Shown: positions 1 to 6,329 of the stretch, piece after piece
How the letters are laid out: every line of letters begins with the position of its first letter
Position numbering within the stretch: the stretch's first letter is position 1
From: an uncultured Eubacteriales bacterium
Lineage (GTDB): Bacteria; Bacillota; Clostridia; Peptostreptococcales; Anaerovoracaceae
DNA length: 12,741 bases
Direction of reading: 5' to 3'
NCBI GenBank assembly: GCA_910585135.1
Contig: CAJUEB010000037.1
Location: 1,661-14,401, forward strand
Notes under the pieces: model-generated
What the model was told of the DNA's origin: nothing
Databases searched by the model: none
The model's input: the letters and a program-made list of their open reading frames with translations, nothing else
Translations under genes and position numbers: made by a program

Positions 1-1428
1 ACATGATGCGATCGCGGCCGCCATGGCGATGCGGTGATCATTGTGGCTTTCCACTTCCCCGCCGTCCAAAAAAGGCTTGCCTGTCAGGGAAAGGCCAGCG
101 CCGCCGTCGGTGATGTCTGCCCCTAGTTTAAAGAGAAAATCATAAACGGTGCGCAGCCTGTCGGATTCCTTGATTTTTAACCGCTCTGCATCGGTTATCA
201 TGGAAACACCATTTGCGAGCGCCATGACGCTCGCAAGGATGGGAACCATGTCCGGCGTTTGTGCTACGCTTACTTCTATGCCGTTCAGTGCGTTTTTGCA
301 GCAAACCGTTATCGCGCAGTTTGCCGTTTCGCAAGCAGGAGGGGTTAGTTTCTCTATGTTTTGCGTCGAATCGTCTGCCGAGCTGTACGTCACGCTCGTT
401 TGAGCATCGCCGGAGGGGGCTGGGTTTGCCGAGCTATGCGTCGCATTCGTTTGAGCATCGCCGGGCGAGGTTGAGTCTATAGAATTAGCCGCTGCGCTTG
501 TCCTTTCATTTGCGTTTGTTCTTTTGCTTGTATTTGCGCTTTCACTTTCACTTGCGCATGAAGCTTCTGTGCATGAATTTACTGGCGATCCCGCAATGCT
601 GATGTCCGCCCCCATATTGCGCAAAACATTGAGAATTTCCTTATCGCGTTGAGATGAATGCAAATTAAGCCCCCGTACAGTGACATTTCCGCCGAGCGCG
701 CCACCAGCCAGCCAGAATGCAGCGTTGGACCAGTCGCCCTCCACCGCCAGTCCGTCCGGTTCAAGGTAACGCTGGTTTCCGGCAATTTCATATTTCTGGA
801 AACCTTCAGGAGACGTTTTGCTTTTGATTTCAATACCAAAATCTTTAAGGACATCCAGCGTCAGATCTACGTAGCCCGCAGATTCCAGTTTAGTCGTCAA
901 TTTTAAAACGCTGTCGCCGTCAAGAATCGGCAGGGCGAACAGCAGCCCTGTGATAAATTGCGAGCTGATGTTGCCGGGCAGACTGTATTCTCCCGGCTGT
1001 AATCTGCCGCGGATGGTGCAGATTTCCTTGTACTTGCCGCTAAAGATTTGCTTGTTGTTTCCCATGTGAAAGCGGCAGCCGTGCGTTTCCATTTCTTCTT
1101 TCAAGGGTGAAATAGGCCGGTAAGGCAGCTTGCCCGAACCGATGAAGACGGCTTCGTTTTTAAGTGCCATTGCGACCGGTAGCATAAACCTGAGCGTAGA
1201 GCCGCTTTCCCTGCAATCCAGATAAGGCATATCCTTATCCATCTGTACCAGGCAGTTTTTTGTCGCTCCGATATCCTCGGAAAAAGTCGGAATCACTAAG
1301 CTGTCCGCCTTTTGCTGTCCTTGGAGCTGCGCCAGCTTTTGTGCGATCAGGATGCGGTGCGCGTGGGATTTGGAAGGAATCGCATCGAGCGTTCCTTGCA
1401 GTTTTGATGGTTTTAACAGTACGTTCAT
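1..1428 (-). CDS. aroA: 3-phosphoshikimate 1-carboxyvinyltransferase (EPSP synthase), 3' end cut by the window edge
   Basis: Cytoplasmic enzyme that joins phosphoenolpyruvate to shikimate-3-phosphate, the sixth step of the shikimate pathway. The reading frame is open for 476 codons from an ATG at 1428 to the edge. Family motifs in order: PSKSHAHR (residues 18-25, substrate loop), ESGSTLRF (about 74-81), LPGNISSQF in mid-protein, EGDWSNAAFW, then after the insertion PDMVPILASVMA, AERLKIKESDRL and HNDHRIAMA. The start has AAAGGAA seven bases upstream, inside the end of aroB, and its ATG overlaps the aroB stop as ATGA, so the two are probably translationally coupled. Odd feature: between GADISIAG and AITVCCKNALNG (about residues 281-370, bases 319-588) lies roughly 85 extra residues rich in Ala, Ser, Thr and Asn that the family normally lacks. 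I checked this stretch codon by codon and found no stop or frame change, so the gene looks intact. The C-terminal end lies outside the window. Confidence 0.95.
   Translation of the reverse strand, partial: MNVLLKPSKLQGTLDAIPSKSHAHRILIAQKLAQLQGQQKADSLVIPTFSEDIGATKNCLVQMDKDMPYLDCRESGSTLRFMLPVAMALKNEAVFIGSGKLPYRPISPLKEEMETHGCRFHMGNNKQIFSGKYKEICTIRGRLQPGEYSLPGNISSQFITGLLFALPILDGDSVLKLTTKLESAGYVDLTLDVLKDFGIEIKSKTSPEGFQKYEIAGNQRYLEPDGLAVEGDWSNAAFWLAGGALGGNVTVRGLNLHSSQRDKEILNVLRNMGADISIAGSPVNSCTEASCASESESANTSKRTNANERTSAAANSIDSTSPGDAQTNATHSSANPAPSGDAQTSVTYSSADDSTQNIEKLTPPACETANCAITVCCKNALNGIEVSVAQTPDMVPILASVMALANGVSMITDAERLKIKESDRLRTVYDFLFKLGADITDGGAGLSLTGKPFLDGGEVESHNDHRIAMAAAIASC
376..464 (-). repeat. 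51-bp tandem repeat inside the aroA low-complexity insertion
   Basis: Two copies at 376-413 and 427-464, offset exactly 51 bases (17 codons), share the plus-strand core CGTTTGAGCATCGCCGG. On the coding strand they encode GDAQTNATHSSAN and GDAQTSVTYSSAD. The period is a multiple of three, so frame is kept. A more degenerate run of TTTGCG-ended units follows at about 490-560 in the same insertion. Direct observation; that it arose by slippage or unequal recombination is inference. Confidence 0.85.
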
Positions 1429-2888
1429 TTCACGATTCCTTTCGGATTTATGAGAGAATTCAAGCCGCAAGCGATGAATTTTCGCAGATCGCTGATTGGA
1501 ATGGATTGCAGTGTGCAGCGTCCAAGGCTTTCAGGGATTACCAGCGTGATGGTTTCTCCGCGCCGTTTTTTATCCTGCAAAGCTGCCGCTGTTAAAGCTT
1601 CTGCTTTGTATGGGCAGTTTAGCGGGAATTGGAAACGGCGGAGGATATTCAGAATTGTATCATGGCAAATTTCCTTTGTTAAGCCAAATTTTTCTGCTGC
1701 GGCTGATATCATGGCCATGCCTGTGGCGACTGCGTGTCCATGGCTGATTTGGTAGTTGCTGCATTTTTCGATAGCGTGGGCGATCGTGTGTCCGAAATTG
1801 AGAAGCTGCCGCAAATCGTTTTCCCGTTCGTCGGCTTCTACGATCTGCCGTTTGACTTCGATTGCGTATGCTGCCAGATTGGTGAGGAAATCGTTGTCAT
1901 CGAGCATAGCGGGGAAAGCCGCTGCGCCATTGTTGTGAGATGTGGCTGCCGCATTGCTCGCCGCTGCTGTGTGGGCAGTTGCGCCTATTGGCGCGGGCGA
2001 AAAACTTGCGGCATTTGTCGTAGAGGGCGAGCAATTTGCTAAATTTGCCGCTATGTCGTCTCCTTTGTTGGTTGCCGCGCCGCTTGCTGCCGCTGTGTGG
2101 GCAGTTGCGCCGCTTGTCTTGCCGCTCGCCGCTGCGCCTTTTGCAAATCCGCTGCCCGCGTTTTCATAATGCTGAACCATGTCCAGAATGCGCCGATCGG
2201 CGATGCAGCCCGCTTTGACTGCTTCCGCTACGCCATCCAGCTTCAAATCATACGAAAGGGTAGACAGCACATCGGGATCGAACAGCACCAGCGATGGCTG
2301 CCAGAATGCTCCTGCCAGGTTTTTCCCAGCATTGAGATTCACGCCCGTCTTCCCGCCGACGGACGAATCCACAATGGCCAGAAGCGAAGTCGGTACTTGG
2401 ACAAAGGCAATGCCGCGTAAGAATGATGCCGCCGCAAAACCCGTGATATCCCCGGTGATGCCGCCGCCCAACGCCAATAATAGATCGCTTCGCGTGAATT
2501 TATTGTCTGCCAGGTAATTGAGGAGGCTTTCGATGGTAGCCATGTTTTTGTGTTTTTCGCCGCCAGGGAAGACATATTTGTGGACATGAAAGCCCGCCGC
2601 GAGCAGAGAGTCCCATAGCGCCTGATGCTCTTGTCCGTACAGCTTATCCACGGTCTTGTCCGTTACGATGCACAGTTTTGTATCGCTCGTGGAAATTTTA
2701 TTGGCGAAATCTTTTTGAGGTTTGGAAAGCGCAGTCAATTCAGAATGTGCAGAAGGTTTGTTTATGCGCAAGGCTTCTTTTATATATGTCCCGGCTTGTG
2801 CCAGGACGCCTCGTTTCATGATTACATCGTAATTACGCGATGCGGAAACAGTGATTTTGATCATTTGATTTTTGCATGAAGCTTTCAT
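1425..2888 (-). CDS. aroB: 3-dehydroquinate synthase with large low-complexity insertion
   Basis: Converts DAHP to 3-dehydroquinate, the second shikimate step, using NAD and a divalent metal in the cytoplasm. Motifs: FPGGEKHK (107-114), NAD-binding GGGITGD (141-147), SSVGGKTGVN (175-184), GVAEAVKAG with metal ligand Glu222, NFGHTIAHAIE with His367, SHGHAV with His383, and DKKRRGE (439-445). The ligands are assigned from family knowledge. The protein is 487 residues against about 360 for the family. The excess is mainly one Ala/Thr/Ser/Asn/Gly-rich insertion at about 244-327, between the Glu222 helix and EVKRQIVEADERE, plus a smaller Ser/Lys-rich one at about 41-69. The start is supported by AGGAGG five bases upstream, overlapping the tyrA stop TAG. 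The stop overlaps the aroA start by four bases. All ligand residues are present, so an active enzyme is expected. Confidence 0.96.
   Translation of the reverse strand: MKASCKNQMIKITVSASRNYDVIMKRGVLAQAGTYIKEALRINKPSAHSELTALSKPQKDFANKISTSDTKLCIVTDKTVDKLYGQEHQALWDSLLAAGFHVHKYVFPGGEKHKNMATIESLLNYLADNKFTRSDLLLALGGGITGDITGFAAASFLRGIAFVQVPTSLLAIVDSSVGGKTGVNLNAGKNLAGAFWQPSLVLFDPDVLSTLSYDLKLDGVAEAVKAGCIADRRILDMVQHYENAGSGFAKGAAASGKTSGATAHTAAASGAATNKGDDIAANLANCSPSTTNAASFSPAPIGATAHTAAASNAAATSHNNGAAAFPAMLDDNDFLTNLAAYAIEVKRQIVEADERENDLRQLLNFGHTIAHAIEKCSNYQISHGHAVATGMAMISAAAEKFGLTKEICHDTILNILRRFQFPLNCPYKAEALTAAALQDKKRRGETITLVIPESLGRCTLQSIPISDLRKFIACGLNSLINPKGIVK
1966..2111 (-). repeat. 20-bp direct repeat, 126 bp apart, in the aroB insertion
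   Basis: The plus-strand 20-mer GCTGTGTGGGCAGTTGCGCC occurs identically at 1966-1985 and 2092-2111. The offset is 126 bases, exactly 42 codons. On the coding strand the copies encode the repeated peptide GATAHTAAAS at residues 260-269 and 302-311, and similarity continues downstream as further Ala/Asn/Thr residues. The in-frame spacing suggests that the 84-residue insertion grew by duplication. Confidence 0.88.
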
Positions 2889-2897
2889 GCGATCCTC

Positions 2898-3737
2898 CTA
2901 AAAAATTTCTCCGTCGATGAGCGCCTTTTTTTCTCTTCCGTCTTTCAAAAGCGCACATAGCGTATCCGCATCGTTTTCCTTGATAGCGGTACTGTATTTT
3001 TGCAGGTTTTCGATGACGGTATCGATCTCGCGGGTCAGATTGTCTGCGTTTTCCAGAAAAAGCTCCGTCCACATATGCTCGTTCAGCTTGGCTACCCGCG
3101 TCAGATCCTTATAGCTGCCGGCCGAAAAACCCGTATGTTCCTGTGCGGTCGGGCTTTTGATGTACGCATTGGAAACCACGTGTGCGAGCTGTGAGGTAAA
3201 GGCAATTTTCCTGTCGTGGTCGGCCGGTGTAGCGATTTCAATGTTGGTAAAGCCGATGGACGTGAAAAGGTTTTTCAAAGTTTCCATGCTTTCGATCGGT
3301 CCTTTGGTGGGGGTAAAAATCATGGACGCATCGTGAAAAAGCGATTTCTTTGCATAAGCGAAGCCTGAATGCTCCAGACCAGCCATCGGATGGCCGCCGA
3401 CGAAGAGAAATCCCTTTTCCTCGGCAAGCGGTATGAGCGCATCACAGACGATGCTTTTGACGCCGCAGCAATCTAGCACGATCGCATCCTTTTTGATCAG
3501 GGACGCGTGCGCTTTTACATAATCGATCGTATCCTGTGGGTAGAGTGCCACGATCACGATGTCGCAAAGGGGCAGAAGTTCGTCCGTCAGGGGCTGTTCA
3601 ATGGCGTCTACCAGTACGGCTTTTTTCACTACCTGTTCCGATAAATCTGCACCGTATACCGTATGATCTGTGTTTTGGCTGATGGCCTTGGCAAGCGAGC
3701 CTCCGATCAGCCCCAGTCCTACAATCCCTATTTCCAT
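2898..3737 (-). CDS. tyrA: prephenate dehydrogenase, single-domain (no ACT domain)
   Basis: Oxidatively decarboxylates prephenate to 4-hydroxyphenylpyruvate on the tyrosine branch, in the cytoplasm. The 279-residue protein opens with a Rossmann fold, GLGLIGG (7-13). It then has DCCGVK (89-94), HPMAG (116-120, the active-site His region), ADHD (172-175) and GSYKDLTRVAKLNEHMW (207-223), as in the family. It ends without a C-terminal ACT domain, so allosteric tyrosine control of the enzyme itself is not expected; control may fall on transcription instead. I chose the ATG at 3737 because GGAG lies six bases upstream; in-frame ATGs at 3749 and 3773 are further out and would place this GGAG inside the coding region. 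The stop TAG is part of the aroB ribosome site. An arogenate-specific enzyme cannot be excluded. Confidence 0.93.
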   Translation of the reverse strand: MEIGIVGLGLIGGSLAKAISQNTDHTVYGADLSEQVVKKAVLVDAIEQPLTDELLPLCDIVIVALYPQDTIDYVKAHASLIKKDAIVLDCCGVKSIVCDALIPLAEEKGFLFVGGHPMAGLEHSGFAYAKKSLFHDASMIFTPTKGPIESMETLKNLFTSIGFTNIEIATPADHDRKIAFTSQLAHVVSNAYIKSPTAQEHTGFSAGSYKDLTRVAKLNEHMWTELFLENADNLTREIDTVIENLQKYSTAIKENDADTLCALLKDGREKKALIDGEIF

Positions 3738-3990
3738 AATTATCTCCATTCTGCCACTTTTGATTGGCGGCATATTATTTTTTAGCGGTTAGTTTTTTCA
3801 GTTATTGTCTGATTGTTCTTATTTAATATTTTTGCCGATTGTTTTTGATGGTTGTCTTATATTATTTATCGCATATCGCCGTCGGCTTTCGTTTTTTGAT
3901 GTTTGATATCTTAATATGATTGATCTTGCCGGCTGATCTTAATTTTGCTGACTTCGATCTTGCCGGTTGTTTCAGTGATTGTTTCTGCCG
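3738..3990. other. aroF-tyrA intergenic region with a degenerate 34-bp repeat
   Basis: This 253-bp AT-rich gap lies between two co-directional operon genes. GATCTTGCCGG occurs at 3922-3932 and 3956-3966, offset 34 bases, with neighbouring TTAATATGA and TTAATTTTG stretches that partly match. On the minus strand the aroF frame stays open for about 42 Lys-rich codons after the aroF stop, but there is no start codon with a ribosome site. I see no convincing promoter or terminator. Confidence 0.5.
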
Positions 3991-5001
3991 TCAGCCTTTG
4001 TATGCGACAGGCCGTACTGCGTCCACACATTTCATTACATCTGCGAAGGCTGTCGGGGTCAGTGACTGCGCACCATCACACAGGGCAGCGGCTGGGTTGT
4101 TGTGAACCTCGATCATCAGTCCGTCCGCGCCTGCTGCTGTTGCTGCAATGGCCATTGGCTTCACCAGGTGCGCGATGCCTGTGGCATGGCTTGGGTCAAC
4201 GACGATCGGCAGGTGGGTCATGGTTTTGAGAAGTGGGACTGCCGCCAGGTCAAGCGTGTTTCTCGTTGCCGTTTCGAAGGTTCTGATTCCCCGTTCGCAG
4301 AGGATGATCCTTTCGTTTCCGCCCGCCATAATGTATTCGGCGCTCATGAGCAGCTCTTGCAGCGTACTGGAAAGCCCGCGTTTCAAAAGGATCGGCTTGT
4401 CGATGTGGCCAAGCTCTTTCAAAAGCTCGAAATTCTGCATATTCCTGGCTCCAACCTGGATCACGTCTACATTTTCAAAGAGCGGCAGGTGAGAAATGTC
4501 CATTACTTCGGTTACGATCGGAAGCCCGGAATGTTCTTTTGCTTCCAAAAGCAGTTTGATACCTTCGTCACGCATGCCCTGAAATGCGTAAGGCGATGTC
4601 CTTGGCTTGAACGCCCCGCCCCGGTAAAGACCTGCGCCTGCTTTTTTTACCTCTTCAGCGACTTCGCATACCTGTTCCTCTGATTCGACAGAGCAAGGTC
4701 CTGCGATAACCTGGAAGTTCCCGCCCCCGATGCTTACGCCGGGAACGATCTCAACTACGGTATCTTCCGGGTGGAATTTCCTATTTACGTTTTTGTATGG
4801 TTCTTGGACACGTTTCACCGTTTCGACGATGTCCAGGGCATTGATCAGATCCATGTCTACAGACGAGGTGTCGCCGATCAGGCCCATGATGGTGGATGAC
4901 TGTCCTTCGCTCATGTGAATGCCTAGCCCCATACTTTTTAACCATGCGACTAAATTTTCCAATTGTTTTTGATCCGGGTTGTCTTTTAATACAACTATCA
5001 T
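3991..5001 (-). CDS. aroF: 3-deoxy-7-phosphoheptulonate (DAHP) synthase, type I-beta with N-terminal regulatory domain
   Basis: Condenses phosphoenolpyruvate and erythrose-4-phosphate to DAHP, the committed first step of aromatic synthesis. The 336-residue length matches the Thermotoga-like I-beta family. Residues 1 to about 67 form the ferredoxin-like regulatory domain (MIVVLKDNPD onward) that in relatives senses Tyr or Phe. The TIM barrel follows with AGPCSVES (metal ligand Cys103), GGAFKPRTSPYAFQG (128-142), GARNMQN (184-190), LLKRGL (205-210), DPSHATG (His272), IEVH (Glu298) and CDGAQS (Asp309). Ligands are by family knowledge. The start at 5001 has GAGGGG seven bases upstream. The same frame is open further upstream, to a TTG at 5265, but that extension is very basic, begins inside the attenuator terminator and lacks family similarity, so I leave it out. 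First gene of the attenuated operon. Confidence 0.96.
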   Translation of the reverse strand: MIVVLKDNPDQKQLENLVAWLKSMGLGIHMSEGQSSTIMGLIGDTSSVDMDLINALDIVETVKRVQEPYKNVNRKFHPEDTVVEIVPGVSIGGGNFQVIAGPCSVESEEQVCEVAEEVKKAGAGLYRGGAFKPRTSPYAFQGMRDEGIKLLLEAKEHSGLPIVTEVMDISHLPLFENVDVIQVGARNMQNFELLKELGHIDKPILLKRGLSSTLQELLMSAEYIMAGGNERIILCERGIRTFETATRNTLDLAAVPLLKTMTHLPIVVDPSHATGIAHLVKPMAIAATAAGADGLMIEVHNNPAAALCDGAQSLTPTAFADVMKCVDAVRPVAYKG

Positions 5002-5228
5002 TTTGTTCCCCTCTTTCTTTTTGATTTTGATTTCTTTTGATTTTGGTCGATCGTTTGATCGTTTGGGTTGTTTTGAACGTTTGGTTCTTTTTGTTTGTTG
5101 CGGGCGGCGGGCGGCTGTGAAATACAGGTTTGCCGCTTTGTTGTCCCTTTTTGCGGGCAGGTGTGATCGCCGTGCATGCCTGCTGAATGTTTGCCAAGTC
5201 GCCAGCTTTTGTGGGTAACGCTTTAAGT
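5002..5228 (-). other. aroF leader between attenuator terminator and start codon
   Basis: About 230 bases of leader RNA would remain between the attenuator and the aroF start. The 3' half (5005-5100 on the minus strand) is A-rich, made of short variants of CAAA and ATCAAA with few T residues, including tandem CGATCAAA units around 5045-5065. It is likely weakly structured. No second terminator is visible. The ribosome site of aroF closes it. Confidence 0.5.
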
Positions 5229-5262
5229 CATAAAAAATACCGCAGGTGAATTTCACCTGCGG
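5229..5262 (-). terminator. Rho-independent attenuator terminator upstream of aroF
   Basis: On the minus strand the arm CCGCAGGTGA (5262-5253), a three-base AAT loop and the perfectly matched arm TCACCTGCGG (5249-5240) make a 10-bp stem. TATTTTTTATG follows directly (5239-5229). It lies between the leader-peptide gene and aroF, so it would stop transcription before the operon rather than end another transcript. Confidence 0.92.
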
Positions 5263-5370
5263 CAAGATTTGTTGATTGATTGACCTAAGAACAGACCGTC
5301 TATCTCATTGCAGCGAAATTCACCTTACCCCGAAAGAAAGTAAAGTAAAAATAAAAGTATCCTGCTGCAA
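5245..5370 (-). promoter_or_regulatory. Alternative RNA pairings of the aro attenuator (anti-antiterminator and antiterminator)
   Basis: All segments are on the minus strand. Segment 1, TTGCAGC (5370-5364, inside codons 6-8 of the leader peptide), is the exact complement of GCTGCAA at the end of segment 2 (5314-5308), giving a 7-bp 1:2 stem. Segment 2 (5324-5308) also pairs with segment 3 (5260-5245): GGTGAATTTC with GAAATTCACC (10 bp), then CTGC with GCAG (4 bp) across a small bulge. Segment 3 contains most of the terminator 5' arm, so 2:3 pairing excludes the terminator. A ribosome stalled on the Tyr/Phe codons just after segment 1 would cover segment 1 and favour antitermination. A ribosome reaching the stop codon would cover segment 2 and favour termination. 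The pairings are read from sequence; the mechanism is inferred from the trp/phe attenuator paradigm. Confidence 0.85.
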
Positions 5371-5386
5371 AGACTCTGTTCAACAT
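5300..5386 (-). CDS. Aromatic-rich attenuator leader peptide (28 aa)
   Basis: The short gene starts at ATG 5386 with GAGG about nine bases upstream and stops with TAG at 5302-5300. Residues 10-18 read YFYFYFTFF, eight of nine being Tyr or Phe. In all there are three Tyr and seven Phe in 28 residues, using both TAC/TAT and TTT/TTC codons. There is no Trp. It lies about 57 bases after the predicted transcription start and 38 bases before the attenuator hairpin. Its role is probably not the peptide itself: its translation would report charged tRNA-Tyr and tRNA-Phe to the alternative RNA structures downstream. The alternating Tyr-Phe codons suggest sensing of both amino acids. It is too short for usual gene finders. 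The coding frame and neighbouring pairings support one another, so I am fairly sure of it. Confidence 0.88.
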   Translation of the reverse strand: MLNRVFAAGYFYFYFTFFRGKVNFAAMR

Positions 5387-5449
5387 ATTTCTGTCCTCTT
5401 GACTAAAATTTATGCGGTTTCTATGTGTAAAACCACAACGTATGTACTG

Positions 5450-5478
5450 ATTTTACCACCTGCTAAATCAGATGTAAA
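5450..5478 (-). promoter_or_regulatory. Sigma-A-type promoter of the aro operon with upstream A/T tracts
   Basis: On the minus strand, -35 TTTACA (5478-5473), a 17-base spacer and -10 TAAAAT (5455-5450); each hexamer is one base from consensus. Transcription should begin near 5443, about 57 bases before the leader-peptide ATG. The bases just upstream of the -35 (about 5480-5510) are runs of T and A that resemble an UP element. Confidence 0.75.
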
Positions 5479-5655
5479 GGGTTTTTTAAAAAAGTTTAAA
5501 AAAATGATTGCTTAAAAAGTGTGTGTTTAAAAAATAAATATTGAAAATATAAAATACCCCAGAGTACATAAAATCGCACTTTGACAAATCGCGATGCAAA
5601 AACAGACCGATTGCTGTGAATTCCCTAATTCCTGAAGATGTAAATGTTAAATCAT

Positions 5656-5936
5656 GGATTCTCTGAATTTTTTAGAAAAGCATTTTTTTAGAGAAAGTCC
5701 GGCGGTTTTGAGGACCTTTTTATCCGAAAATACTTGTAAACGAGGCGGGATTCTCTGGGTTAGGAAAATATTTTGGATTTGAGAGAATTTCGGCGCTGTT
5801 TTTCTCTTAAAACGCAGCTTTGACTAGAATTTCAGAGAATTGAAGTTTACATAATGTTAAAAACAAGCGGTTAAGGGGCGATTTGGGAAGCGTTTTCTCT
5901 ATAAATTCTGTTTTAAAAAATTTTAAGAGAAAACGC
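5656..5936. repeat. Four inverted repeats TTCTCT-N25/26-AGAGAA
   Basis: Arms TTCTCT and AGAGAA occur at 5659-5664/5690-5695, 5751-5756/5782-5787, 5802-5807/5834-5839 and 5895-5900/5926-5931, with spacers of 25, 25, 26 and 25 bases. All occurrences of these hexamers that I found between 5516 and 5953 fall into these pairs. Flanks extend some stems: the last is 11 bp (GCGTTTTCTCT with AGAGAAAACGC), the first adds GGA/TCC across a two-base bulge. Start-to-start distances are 92, 51 and 93, so pairs 1-2 and 3-4 are offset by 143-144. Spacers are AT-rich and not conserved. The stretch (within 5479-5950) lies upstream of the aro promoter and has no gene I can support. Confidence 0.75.
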
Positions 5937-6150
5937 ATCATCTCACCTTGATTCAAATGCTTCGAGCTGAACCTGAGCCGCTCTTCCCGCGACAAATGCT
6001 ATGAGCTGAGTCATCCTGCCCGCTTCAAATGCTTTGGGTTAAACTTGAGACGCTTTCCTCGCTCCAAATGCTTCGGATCTGAGTCATCCTGCCCTCTAAT
6101 CAATTGCGTTAGACTGCCACATCCTATCCTCGGTCAATTGTGCCGAATAG
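5935..6150. repeat. Degenerate CAAATGC/CAATTG direct repeats with 72-bp higher-order period
   Basis: Units begin with CAAATGC at 5954, 5993, 6026 and 6065, and with the related CAATTG at 6101 and 6135, spaced 39, 33, 39, 36 and 34 bases. They alternate in type. Long units (5954, 6026) share CAAATGCTT and AAC-TGAG-CGCT elements. Short units (5993, 6065) share CTGAGTCATCCTGCCC exactly. A partial short unit precedes at about 5935-5953. The A+B pair thus repeats every 72 bases. Unit length and sequence vary too much for a CRISPR array. No open frame runs through it with a ribosome site. Confidence 0.75.
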
Positions 6151-6184
6151 AAAAGCTGCCGCATCGATTGCTGAATGCGGCAGC
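6145..6184 (-). terminator. Probable Rho-independent terminator of the htrA-like gene
   Basis: Perfect 10-bp inverted repeat GCTGCCGCAT / ATGCGGCAGC at 6155-6164 and 6175-6184 with a 10-base loop. On the minus strand it is followed by TTTTCTATTC, a short U-rich tract. It lies about 250 bases past the htrA stop. On the plus strand the following sequence is also pyrimidine-rich, but no plus-strand gene precedes it. Confidence 0.55.
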
Positions 6185-6329
6185 CTTCCTCTTTGGTTCT
6201 CTATTTGTATGCAGCTTTTCGAGTCTGCTGCATTTCTAGTTCGTTGTTTTCCCAATTTGCTGCATTTTTTCAGTTCGTCGTTTTTCAGGCTTGCGGCCTT
6301 CCATATCTGGCGGATGCCGCTGCTCGAAT

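Noticed and set aside
1..1428. aroA as a frameshifted pseudogene because of the odd middle section
   Set aside because: I read the minus-strand frame codon by codon through the insertion; it has no stop and the same frame carries conserved motifs on both sides.
1942..2169. Plus-strand Ala/Val-rich open frame opposite the aroB insertion
   Set aside because: It is the antisense of GC-rich repeats inside a well-supported aroB frame. Low-complexity repeats leave all frames open.
5002..5265. N-terminal extension of the DAHP synthase by 88 codons in the same open frame
   Set aside because: It would start at a TTG inside the attenuator hairpin, has no ribosome site, is Lys/Arg-rich and unlike the family, and a good site precedes the ATG at 5001.
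5263..5500. T-box riboswitch upstream of aroF
   Set aside because: I find no T-box core such as GGTGGNACCGCG near the terminator. GCAGGTGGTAAA at about 5450-5461 only resembles it and falls in the promoter. The aromatic leader peptide explains the terminator better.
5807..5995. Minus-strand 62-codon open frame in the repeat island
   Set aside because: It spans two of the inverted repeats and part of the CAAATGC array, has no ribosome site and resembles no family I know.
5935..6150. CRISPR array
   Set aside because: The units differ in length and sequence, there are no uniform repeats with unique spacers, and no cas gene is in the window.
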